A program made the translations under genes and the position numbers. The notes below the pieces were generated by a model. The model saw only the letters and a program-made list of their open reading frames with translations. It was not told the origin of the DNA and did no database searches. From the NCBI GenBank assembly GCA_040389965.1, contig JAZJZF010000083.1, positions 14,422 to 78,421 of the forward strand: a DNA stretch of 64,000 nucleotides, given 5' to 3'. Origin of the DNA: UBA4416 sp040389965 (GTDB taxonomy: Bacteria; Bacteroidota; Bacteroidia; B-17B0; Aurantibacillaceae). Within the stretch, counting starts at the first letter, position 1. Every line of letters begins with the position of its first letter. Shown in pieces: positions 1 to 8,974 of the stretch.

Positions 1-3000
1 ACAGTAGTTCCAACGCCATCACTATGTACTTTGATATAATCGGTAATTTTTATTTGATTAGTACTCCCTAAACTATAATTTGTAGGATTAAACACACCTG
101 GCTGTGATACGGAGCGCACACTAAAAGTGTTAGAGGTTGTTTTTACTTTTGCTAAAGCATTTGTTTGTGGGGGGGTAAGAGGTGTGGTGCTGCTTAATTT
201 CGTTTCTAAAACAACCGCGTTATCTAAATCCAAAATCTCTTGCCCTAAAACTGTTTTTTTCTTTACCAGAACAAAATCTGCAATAAAGTACTCGTCGGCT
301 CCATTTACAGTTTGTCCTGTTTTTATCTGTACTTGTTCAAATACTTCATATTGATTTATATTAATATTATATTTAGTTGCTAATTTAGTTTTTAATGTAC
401 TTGATACAGCTTGTAACTGATTGGATGCCACAACCTCAAAATCTTTTCCCGCCTGTGTTATTGTTTTAAAGAAATTTCCCTGCGCCCATTTTTCCCAACG
501 ACTACCGCCTGTTTTTGCCAGTTCAAAACTGTATTTAGGATCGTCTTTTAATAACTTCCAAACCGTAGTTAAGTCGTCAGGACTTTCTTGTAACAAAGAT
601 TTTATAGAGGCGCCATTGGAAGCAGAAGAAAGGTCTGATTCAAGTCTCGCATAATATGCAGCATCAAATCCTTCGAGTTTTGTAAATAAAGTTGCGTCAA
701 CTATTTCATCCAGAGAGTTGATCCATGTTTTTATAGAATTGTAACTATTATATTTGGTTATAAGGCTAGCTTTCGTTACAGTACCTGCAGTTCCTAACCT
801 AATTTTATTGACCCCGCTAATTTCACTTGCATCAGTGATTAAATCTACTCCCTGGTTTCCGTTTTCAAATTTATGAAATGCATTTTGCGACCGGACTTCT
901 CCATTGGCATATAGTTCAACCCATCCATCACTAGCATAAAATGGCTTGTTTGTAAGCTGAGATAATTGTTTAGCGGCACTCAGATCGTTACAGGATAATA
1001 AACGTACCGATTTTCCGCTCGGAACGGAATTAATTATATTTGCCAGATCATCAATGAGTAATTCGGTAGTTAATGCTCCTTCTTTTGATATTACATATTT
1101 TCCATTCTTAAAGTGGACAATAATATCAACAAAATTATCGCCTGTGTTTGCAATAAAATTGGTAAAGTTTAAAGGACTAGAGGGTAAAAATCCAAGCTTG
1201 GACTTTATTGTGTTGATTGTTGATAATAGGCCATTTATAGGACTTCCTAATTTTAATTTAATTTTGTTAAAATATTCTGCCAAGTCTGATTTTGACCCTG
1301 CGCTAATACCACTTAGATTATTTATAGCATTGTCTGTTGTGTTGACTAGATTATTTACATTTTTAAAACTTGTTACCAATTGTGGTATTGATGCAATAAT
1401 AGAAAGCATTTGTATCTTAAATCTTAGCTCAGGAGAAACGGCTGTCTCATTTAATGAATTTACTACCGCCCCTGCACTTGTTCCAATTAAGTCGCTGATG
1501 ACAATAGCTTTACGTAAATAATTACCTGCGGTAAAGAACACTTTAACTTCGCCAATCCCAACGAAAAATGAAAGAACATCTACTCCTAACCATGCTGCTT
1601 TTTCTGAAACAATATTTCTATTATTGTTACTCATGGCAAATGCCTGAATCATTGGAATACATAGTACAGACCCCTTTTTGAATTCCTGTTCCAGGAAAGT
1701 AAAATCATCGTTAATATAAACCAATACCATCTGGTTATAATCAATGCTTTTATTACCAACCTTTATTTGTGTTTTTGTGACATTTGCCGAAAAATTAGAA
1801 AATTGAAATAAATCGGCTTCAAGTTTAAGTAGATTGGTTGCATCTGTAATATCACCATTGGCTTTCATTGCATCTGATGTATTCAATTCTTTTACTTTGC
1901 CACAACTAATAGCATGCGTAGCTGCCCATACGCAAAAATTACTTAAACGATCACCGGACAAAGCATCATATATCTTGTTGAATCCAATATTCTCAATTGC
2001 TACAAGTACATCTTTATCATTGTCATCAAAGCTTGTTACAAGTTTTGTAAGTACATCTACTCCTCCAGAAAAAAGAGAACTAGTTGTATTAATCACGTCA
2101 TTTCTTGAATAAGGACAATCAAAAATTTTATTTATAACCGCTATTTTTATTAGCTTATCTACATTTCGCAAGGTTGCTGTATTTTCATTCAGTCTAATAT
2201 GTGTAATCACATCACCTAGTTGAGCGCATGTGTTAAGTTGTAAACTGGCCCAATAGTTAGCATTCTCAGTACTCTTATTAGCAATATAACTATTTACTTG
2301 CGCTTTAAATATGGTAAAAAATGCGAAGGGATCATTAGATAGAATAAGTTCAGTTTCGGGATGATTTTTTAAATAGTTTGACCATACATAATATTGCCAT
2401 AGTTGACTCTTTTGAATGGATACAGTTCCGCTGATTGCACTTTCGGGAATAACCCAGTTGAGCGTGCCTCCCTGAACCATATCTATGCTATATCCTGTTG
2501 CTAATGTTACGCGGTCAGATTGTGTAAAGTTTCCGAATAATTCTATATTTTGATTTCGAATAATACCAATCTCAAAAATAATTTTAAAATCATCTAGCCC
2601 GTTACATGCTGGAATAAGCAGATGCTGAAAGCTTGCAACTAAAGAAGGAACTTCTCCAGGGTTAGACGCATAAGCATCTAAACTAGAGAATATCTTTTCG
2701 AGGGTAGCGATTTCTTCTGCATCGATATTTGAATAACGTTGTTTTATGAGAGTATTAATAATATTCCATTTTTTTTGATCATTATTAACTTTACTTCCCA
2801 GATATCCAAGTGTTTCTAAAAAGGAAGTATAAAGGTTATCAGTACCAAATAGAATAATAGTCCCATCGGACATATGATTAATAAGATTTTTAAGAATTTC
2901 GTTGGAATTAAAAGATAAAACATTTGTTTCTAAAAGATTTATCTTGTCTTCACTAACAGAATTTAAAAGCCTTAAAATTGCTCTCTCTATTAATGGAGTA

Positions 3001-5153
3001 TAACTTGTTTGTATTGCTAGTTTTTTTAATAAAGGTTCAATTTTTGCGTAACTCAGTTGTCGTATGGCACATAAATCAACTGAATTGATGGTGTCAGCAA
3101 GTACATTGGCATTTGCATTAGGATCCAGATTTTCAAGTTTCATCCGATCTTTATTTAATGTGCTCAGATCTTTATTATCACAAATGTTATTATATCTAAA
3201 GCCGCCATTACTGATATCGTTACTAATACAAGGAATGTTTTTTTTAAACTTAACCCTGCTATCAGTTACTGTACTTGGATCGAAAGTTGTTTTGTTTTTT
3301 ATATAATCCCATGGTGCAGTGTATAATTTGTTGTAACCACAAATACCAGTGTTCCAAAATAAGTCGATCGTAAAATTATCACCAGGATTTTGGTTAATTG
3401 TAATAGGAAGGATTTTATTGTTAATGGCATCAAAATAATTTGTTCCGTTCCAGAGGTAATTATTTTCTTCAAACACAATTCCATATACGGCGCCATTTGG
3501 TACTTGAACTGGTTGCACAGCGTAAGTCGAGGAACCTTTAAATGTAAACGGCTTCCAGGTTGGTGTTAATTGAGTACTATAAAATGCTGCCTCTTCATCA
3601 TCCCCTTCAAACCATCCTACAGAAGACGGATTATGAATTAAATCCCATTGATGTTTATATATAGCATTTCCAATACTATAATCCATAATATTATTTGTAG
3701 AGCCATTATTACCTTCCCCTAATTCGTCGCTGCTGAAAATATGCTTTAAATTAAATGCGCCATGTCCTAATTCATGTGCTATTGTATGGATAACAGTATC
3801 AAAAATAAAACCGGTGTTGCGGGCCCTTGGCATATAACCTTCTAGGTTTCCATCATTGGTTGCTCCAAACAGCAGGTAAAATGTATTATCTGAAGAACCG
3901 TTATAGGCAGTACAGTGATCCTTAAAATAACTAACAATCGGCTGCATATCTGGCATATAATTGCTCAATAAGCCACTGTTTTCTACATGAATATTTTTAC
4001 TTATGTTGGGAGGTAAAGTACAAGTGGTAGTACTTACTGTCCAGTTAATAAATACATTTCCATAAACTTGTTTTAAAGAAGCACTCACATCTGCAGTTGT
4101 TGGCACGGCGGCGCCACCTAAGTTTACTAGCACAACATTAAGTGCTTTAGATTCATAAAACTGCACGTTAAATGCACCAATGGCAAAGGTTTGGGTAGGG
4201 GTTGCAGTGGGGGTATAATATGCTACCACCTCGGCCATACTACCCGGGCTTTTTCCACTCATGCTCAGGTCAATGGTACTGTCATTCCCTACATTCGAAT
4301 AAGTAACATTATAGGTTTCGTTACCGGCTGCATTTTTAAATACCAATTTATTGATGTCAAAATATGATTGCTTTTTTTTGAGCTTTAGTTTAATGTTATC
4401 ATTTTTATTGGCTGCCATGGCTTTCCAGGCAATCGGATAATTGCTGTTATCGGCCACATCCAACACTGTATTGTAGTATTGAGCCAGCTCCGCATATTTT
4501 TGCTTATCCACGCCGCCGTTAGGTACGTTGCCTGTTGGGGCAGTGGTTTTTTCGAAATTTAATTTAGCAGGTGCACTGTTAATTTTAGTAAGGGTAAATT
4601 CATTGCCTGGATTTTCGCCGCATGAACCCGGTTTACTTTGTAATATTTTTTTGCAATAGCGGCTGGCCCTGTTAATAATACTATCAAAAGGGAGCGCTGT
4701 AAAATTATTGAGGTTACTGCTATTAATAATATCCTGGTTCAGAATAGTCTCAACACTGTCTTTTTGTATAGGTGTAAATTTGCAAAATAACTCATCGCTG
4801 GTATTAAAAGTAAATGGTTTGGTAGGATTTTTGGGATTAAAATAAAATTTAATGCTGCCCTGTACGTTTTCTTTATATACTAAAAATGAAAGCAATTTAT
4901 CAAAAGCTTTTTCAATTTTACTGCTTCCGGTAGTGTCATTGCCATTTAAACGCGGTAATATGAGTAGCTTTACATTGGTGCTTTGCTCGAAGTTTTGTTT
5001 AGCCAGTATAATGGTAGGGTTTAACCATACCTGTTTGGTAAACCGGAATACCATACCGCTGGCGCCCCCAGGAGTTTGACCTTTTATTTGTGCTGTGAGC
5101 AACAGAAAGGCCAGAGCCCAAAAACCAAAAATAGTTCTGTAATTTTTTTCCAT
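1..5153 (-). CDS. Giant secreted zincin protein with nuclease-like C-terminal part, candidate polymorphic toxin (3' end outside window)
   Basis: The frame is open from the ATG at 5153 to the left edge, about 1717 codons, so the C-terminus is missing. Residues 1-24 form a signal peptide. A zinc-protease motif HELGHGAFNLKH lies at 460-471 (H460, E461, H464, H471), followed by MDYS and QWD segments. Around 1185-1235 there is a hydrophobic pretoxin-like stretch (AAWLGVDVLSFFVG, then TSAGAVVN). At 1344-1410 comes a module with H1347 and C1388 (VRLLSCND), resembling the His/Cys modules that precede toxin tips. The last visible part (about 1560-1717) carries ADF (D1626) and VVLETK (E1650, K1652) followed by a Gln, which fits a PD-(D/E)xK nuclease. 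The gene starts one base after the stop of the fibronectin-like gene and is last of five in the operon. Inferred role: a secreted toxin with a processing domain. Its immunity gene would lie beyond the left edge. The gene model is firm; the nuclease reading is moderate. Confidence 0.75.
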   Translation of the reverse strand, partial: MEKNYRTIFGFWALAFLLLTAQIKGQTPGGASGMVFRFTKQVWLNPTIILAKQNFEQSTNVKLLILPRLNGNDTTGSSKIEKAFDKLLSFLVYKENVQGSIKFYFNPKNPTKPFTFNTSDELFCKFTPIQKDSVETILNQDIINSSNLNNFTALPFDSIINRASRYCKKILQSKPGSCGENPGNEFTLTKINSAPAKLNFEKTTAPTGNVPNGGVDKQKYAELAQYYNTVLDVADNSNYPIAWKAMAANKNDNIKLKLKKKQSYFDINKLVFKNAAGNETYNVTYSNVGNDSTIDLSMSGKSPGSMAEVVAYYTPTATPTQTFAIGAFNVQFYESKALNVVLVNLGGAAVPTTADVSASLKQVYGNVFINWTVSTTTCTLPPNISKNIHVENSGLLSNYMPDMQPIVSYFKDHCTAYNGSSDNTFYLLFGATNDGNLEGYMPRARNTGFIFDTVIHTIAHELGHGAFNLKHIFSSDELGEGNNGSTNNIMDYSIGNAIYKHQWDLIHNPSSVGWFEGDDEEAAFYSTQLTPTWKPFTFKGSSTYAVQPVQVPNGAVYGIVFEENNYLWNGTNYFDAINNKILPITINQNPGDNFTIDLFWNTGICGYNKLYTAPWDYIKNKTTFDPSTVTDSRVKFKKNIPCISNDISNGGFRYNNICDNKDLSTLNKDRMKLENLDPNANANVLADTINSVDLCAIRQLSYAKIEPLLKKLAIQTSYTPLIERAILRLLNSVSEDKINLLETNVLSFNSNEILKNLINHMSDGTIILFGTDNLYTSFLETLGYLGSKVNNDQKKWNIINTLIKQRYSNIDAEEIATLEKIFSSLDAYASNPGEVPSLVASFQHLLIPACNGLDDFKIIFEIGIIRNQNIELFGNFTQSDRVTLATGYSIDMVQGGTLNWVIPESAISGTVSIQKSQLWQYYVWSNYLKNHPETELILSNDPFAFFTIFKAQVNSYIANKSTENANYWASLQLNTCAQLGDVITHIRLNENTATLRNVDKLIKIAVINKIFDCPYSRNDVINTTSSLFSGGVDVLTKLVTSFDDNDKDVLVAIENIGFNKIYDALSGDRLSNFCVWAATHAISCGKVKELNTSDAMKANGDITDATNLLKLEADLFQFSNFSANVTKTQIKVGNKSIDYNQMVLVYINDDFTFLEQEFKKGSVLCIPMIQAFAMSNNNRNIVSEKAAWLGVDVLSFFVGIGEVKVFFTAGNYLRKAIVISDLIGTSAGAVVNSLNETAVSPELRFKIQMLSIIASIPQLVTSFKNVNNLVNTTDNAINNLSGISAGSKSDLAEYFNKIKLKLGSPINGLLSTINTIKSKLGFLPSSPLNFTNFIANTGDNFVDIIVHFKNGKYVISKEGALTTELLIDDLANIINSVPSGKSVRLLSCNDLSAAKQLSQLTNKPFYASDGWVELYANGEVRSQNAFHKFENGNQGVDLITDASEISGVNKIRLGTAGTVTKASLITKYNSYNSIKTWINSLDEIVDATLFTKLEGFDAAYYARLESDLSSASNGASIKSLLQESPDDLTTVWKLLKDDPKYSFELAKTGGSRWEKWAQGNFFKTITQAGKDFEVVASNQLQAVSSTLKTKLATKYNININQYEVFEQVQIKTGQTVNGADEYFIADFVLVKKKTVLGQEILDLDNAVVLETKLSSTTPLTPPQTNALAKVKTTSNTFSVRSVSQPGVFNPTNYSLGSTNQIKITDYIKVHSDGVGTT

Positions 5154-5154
5154 C

Positions 5155-7212
5155 TTATTTTTTGTTTTCTAATAGTTTAATTTCACTTTTAGCAACTAGT
5201 CCTTTTGTGTTATAAGCCCTTACCTGTACATAAGCATTGATTCCGTTCTTTAAATTTACAACACATTTTGTATCGTTCAAATTTTTTGTTTGAGGCTCAA
5301 AGTTTTCTTCACCTGTTTGCCTGGTATATACCACAAAAAAAAGATCGTCGGCATGTTCCATTTTCCATTTAATTTTCCAGCTGTTGCCTACTAAAGATTT
5401 AGCATCCATGCTTTTAAATTCGTAGTTAACTACCTCTTCTTCTTTTTTAATATTAATCTTTACACTATTCGACCTTCTGGAAGCATTGTTAGTACTGTCT
5501 AAGGCAACCAGGTAATATTGCACCATGCCGTAACCTTCAAAAGTACGGTCAATATACCTTATAGCTGTTCTGTCAATTAATTTAGCATTAACCTGTTCTG
5601 TTTTTTCTTCATCACCATCTTTGTATGTACGGTATAAATGGTAGCCCATCAGGTCGAGTTCTGTGTTTTTAAAAAACTCAATAACAATGTTTTTGTCTGC
5701 ATTCAGAGAACAATTCGTAATAAAAGGATCTCCGGGTGGTGTTACATCAGGGAGAGTAGTAACCGCGAAATTTGATAATTCGCTTTTATTATAGCTCGAA
5801 TCCATAGCCAGTACTTTATACAAAAATTTGTTCTTGCTGTTTTTTGCCAGTTCCTGTTTAAACGAATTGCTTTTTAAAGGCTGTGGTGTAATCAGCACAT
5901 ACATGTCGTTCTTTACATTTTTATTAATAGCCTGGTATACCATATAGCCCCATAAATCGGTTTCGTTGTTTGGCTCCCAGGTTAAAATTATTTTTCCTGT
6001 ATCTGATTTTATCATAAGCCCCTTTGGGATAGCCGGTGGAATTTCATCTACCGTTTCAATAGGAATATCCTCTGTCACACCTTCATTTCCTGAACGGTCA
6101 ATGGAGGCTATGACGTAGCGGAACAACCCGTATCTTGTAACAGAATCGGTAAACAGACTGTCTGTTTTTAATAGCACCGTTTTATTAACCTGTGTATAAT
6201 TTTTTTCGCTTCGCATAGCCCTGTAAATATTAAACCCTACAAAATCTTTTTCAAAGGCTTCTTTATGCCACTTTAACGTCACGCTTTTATTTTTGGCTTT
6301 TCTCTCCTTTAAAATTGGCGGCAGAGGAGCATTCATGTCTTTTATGAAAACCTTAATCGGCGCACAGAATTCACTTTCTTCTCCAAAAAAATCAATGGTT
6401 TTAAAACTATAGTAGTATGTCGTATCCTCTTTCAGTCGTTCATCAATATAAAACTGCTCAGGATAGCTGTATACACCATTCTTATCTTTATTTTTAGAAA
6501 CAATGATAGGATCTTTGGTGATTTTTTTTCTGTCGGATCCTGTACTGTCAAACATGCGATAAATATCAACGGCGTAGTAACGTGATGTTTCCGGTAACCA
6601 TTTAATAGTGGTCTTTTTATTTTTAGCAACAATGTCAATTTCTGAAGGAGGTAATAACGCGGTTGCTTTACCTGATAAAACAGGTTCAGAGATGCCGATT
6701 TCTGTTTCACTTCCGCCATTAATAGCACACACTTTGTAATGCACCGTTTTATTTGGCCCGATGGTATTATCTGTAAATTGAATGCCAATGTATTTGCTAA
6801 ATGCTTCGCTTTTAAATGTTTTTACATAAGCTCCGAGTAAAGCAACTCCCTCTATATTGGCCGAACCAATAAGACTTATATACTGTTTTAATTCTTTGTC
6901 CTGTTTCAACTCCTCTGCATTTGGATTGTAATCGCCCTTTTTAAAGGGACTGCTGTTCAGCTTTTGCCAGTTGCTTTCCGCTGTTTCTTTCCTGTAAATA
7001 TTTACGCCTTCAGGGTACATTAAAGAACTGCTGTACCATTTTATTTTGATTTCATTGACATTGTTTTTGCTGATAGAGCTAAGTACAAAATTAACGGAAC
7101 CCGATTTTTCTTTTGTGCCTGAATCTTTTAGTAAGATAAGATTGTCCGCAGAAAGCGAATAACCCAAAAAGTTTACAAGAAACAGGAATATGTAGGAGTA
7201 TTTATAGTTCAT
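5155..7212 (-). CDS. Secreted multi-fibronectin type III protein
   Basis: 685 residues with an N-terminal signal peptide (about 1-21, ending SLSA). The rest is about six fibronectin-III-like modules of roughly 95-100 residues, recognisable from recurring segments such as GFNIYRA, GYMVYQA and GYHLYRT followed by YYLVALDS-type strands. Modules of this kind mediate protein contacts at the cell surface; no catalytic motif is visible. The start directly abuts the stop of the beta-barrel gene upstream, and the stop is one base from the start of the giant toxin-like gene, so the three are surely co-transcribed. No T9SS sorting domain is visible at its C-terminus, which ends in a charged LLENKK. I infer that it is a periplasmic or surface adaptor for the toxin-like protein; its exact role is unknown. 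Confidence 0.85.
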   Translation of the reverse strand: MNYKYSYIFLFLVNFLGYSLSADNLILLKDSGTKEKSGSVNFVLSSISKNNVNEIKIKWYSSSLMYPEGVNIYRKETAESNWQKLNSSPFKKGDYNPNAEELKQDKELKQYISLIGSANIEGVALLGAYVKTFKSEAFSKYIGIQFTDNTIGPNKTVHYKVCAINGGSETEIGISEPVLSGKATALLPPSEIDIVAKNKKTTIKWLPETSRYYAVDIYRMFDSTGSDRKKITKDPIIVSKNKDKNGVYSYPEQFYIDERLKEDTTYYYSFKTIDFFGEESEFCAPIKVFIKDMNAPLPPILKERKAKNKSVTLKWHKEAFEKDFVGFNIYRAMRSEKNYTQVNKTVLLKTDSLFTDSVTRYGLFRYVIASIDRSGNEGVTEDIPIETVDEIPPAIPKGLMIKSDTGKIILTWEPNNETDLWGYMVYQAINKNVKNDMYVLITPQPLKSNSFKQELAKNSKNKFLYKVLAMDSSYNKSELSNFAVTTLPDVTPPGDPFITNCSLNADKNIVIEFFKNTELDLMGYHLYRTYKDGDEEKTEQVNAKLIDRTAIRYIDRTFEGYGMVQYYLVALDSTNNASRRSNSVKINIKKEEEVVNYEFKSMDAKSLVGNSWKIKWKMEHADDLFFVVYTRQTGEENFEPQTKNLNDTKCVVNLKNGINAYVQVRAYNTKGLVAKSEIKLLENKK

Positions 7213-8970
7213 TTATTTAAGTGGCGTATTATTCTTTTTAAATATTTTTTTATAAGAAGTATTAAATCTACTAAGTAGCGTCACATTTAGCCTGTTCTCG
7301 CTAAAGCTCGCGGAACTGGCTACATTTGATTGTCTCTTCAAATAATTATAATCTACTTTTAACGTAGCATATTTGCTAATGGTGTAGTTTAGTCCACTTA
7401 CCGCTGAAAGATTATTAAATACATTTTTTCCATCTGAGTTAGCTATTTGATAATTGGCGGAAGCTGTGAATTTTAATTTCTTGTTAAATAATCCTTTAGA
7501 TATTGCCAGCGTGGGGCCGTAACTTTGCGTCACAATACTGTTCGAAGAGGTTTGATTTACCATAACACCTAACGAAACGGTTAATGCGAATTTCTGAATA
7601 ACGGCATTATGATTTAAAGATGCCATAATGTTACTTGTTTTCTGGAGCTTGTTGCCACCTGATTCCTGGTAAGTAGAATTGAAATTAAGATTATGCTTTA
7701 TCTCTTTTTTGCCAAAAGAATAATTAGAGACTACACCTCCCGACTGTGTTAACTGAACCAGCTTTATAGTATCGGAAATACCAAAGCGTACAGGAATAGT
7801 GTTCGAACTGAAGTTAGAATAATTAATACCCGCGTTAAAATGTTCTGTGAAATTATAAGATGTATTTACGCTGCCAATGATACGTTTGGAGGTATAGGCC
7901 TGAATTTTATCGAGGTTGTTTTGCTGTAAACCAATACTTGATGAAATGTTGAGCTTGTTCTTTATAAGACTGAAACTATTATTGACGGAATATTCTTCCA
8001 CGTCATTTACTAAAAAGATAGCACCCATGGTTTTATAATCGGGGTCAATGCGTTTGTATTTAAAACCAAACCTGAATTTTTCGGGTGTAAAATTTACGGC
8101 TACCGTTATGGCTTTATTAAAGGAACTGCTGGCTCTTGGCGAATAAATCTGATTGAGGTAGGTAAAGCCGTCGAGGCGGGTTACATCCTGAAATAAATTA
8201 TTGGTGTACATACTGTAAGAGAAATTTCCTTCGGCTGAAATAAACTTATTTATTTTTTGTTTGGTACCTAAGCCAAAGACCTGATTTTCGGCAGGTGTAA
8301 TTTTTAAACTGGTATCAAATGGGATTGAAAATTTGTCGTCTTTTGCTTTAAAAAATATGAGGTCCGCATTATGGTCATCATTACCAATCCGGAGTTTACC
8401 GCCGCCGCCCATACGGTTATATGCAGGTAAGCTTACAACAACACCATCTATACCACCTACCGGGACCGCTTTCACCAAACGTCCATAAAACGCCGAGCCG
8501 CTTACGAGGCTTTTCTCAGGTTTTATTTCTACACCACCGCCTAAGAACATCGTTCCCGAATAGGTAAATTCCGAAAAATCCATTACCCTGTAACCGGCAT
8601 GTATTGTCAGCCATTTGTATTTTGGACTTAAACCAAACTGATTAAAAGGCTGACTGAATTTATCTAAACCATTGGTGTAATTTTTATCCTGTTGCGTAAA
8701 TGTAGCGCTGAACGGCACACTTACTTTATTAAATAAGGTAAAGGTTACATTGGCATTAATGACCCAATAAAAAGGATCTCTTCGTGGCTTTATACCTTTT
8801 GCACTGTAAAATACGCTACTGGCGCTTAATGTGCCGTTCAATCCAATGGGATCCTGGTTCTTTAATTCTTTTAAGTTTTTTAGGGACTGCTCAACATCCT
8901 GCGCATATATATTCTGCCCGGTTAACAGGAGCAGAAAAAAAAGAATGTATAGCGTAAAGAGATGTTTCAC
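7213..8970 (-). CDS. Outer-membrane beta-barrel protein of the toxin-like operon
   Basis: 585 residues. A signal peptide (about 1-23, ending IYAQ) is followed almost entirely by alternating, aromatic-rich strands with short polar turns, typical of an outer-membrane beta-barrel (for example NYTISKYATLKVDYNYLKR near the end). I recognise no enzyme motif and no plug or TonB box. It sits 4 bases downstream of the PKD/type B gene and abuts the fibronectin gene. Placed between a T9SS substrate and the toxin-like protein, it could be a dedicated outer-membrane channel or receptor. That is inference from position. The C-terminus ends in a basic Lys-rich tail, not the usual terminal aromatic residue. 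Confidence 0.8.
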   Translation of the reverse strand: MKHLFTLYILFFLLLLTGQNIYAQDVEQSLKNLKELKNQDPIGLNGTLSASSVFYSAKGIKPRRDPFYWVINANVTFTLFNKVSVPFSATFTQQDKNYTNGLDKFSQPFNQFGLSPKYKWLTIHAGYRVMDFSEFTYSGTMFLGGGVEIKPEKSLVSGSAFYGRLVKAVPVGGIDGVVVSLPAYNRMGGGGKLRIGNDDHNADLIFFKAKDDKFSIPFDTSLKITPAENQVFGLGTKQKINKFISAEGNFSYSMYTNNLFQDVTRLDGFTYLNQIYSPRASSSFNKAITVAVNFTPEKFRFGFKYKRIDPDYKTMGAIFLVNDVEEYSVNNSFSLIKNKLNISSSIGLQQNNLDKIQAYTSKRIIGSVNTSYNFTEHFNAGINYSNFSSNTIPVRFGISDTIKLVQLTQSGGVVSNYSFGKKEIKHNLNFNSTYQESGGNKLQKTSNIMASLNHNAVIQKFALTVSLGVMVNQTSSNSIVTQSYGPTLAISKGLFNKKLKFTASANYQIANSDGKNVFNNLSAVSGLNYTISKYATLKVDYNYLKRQSNVASSASFSENRLNVTLLSRFNTSYKKIFKKNNTPLK

Positions 8971-8974
8971 AACC

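Noticed and set aside
127..5079. Several short open frames on the plus strand and one at 3299-3496 on the minus strand
   Set aside because: They are shadows of the single long minus-strand frame from 5153, which has signal peptide, motifs and tight operon spacing.
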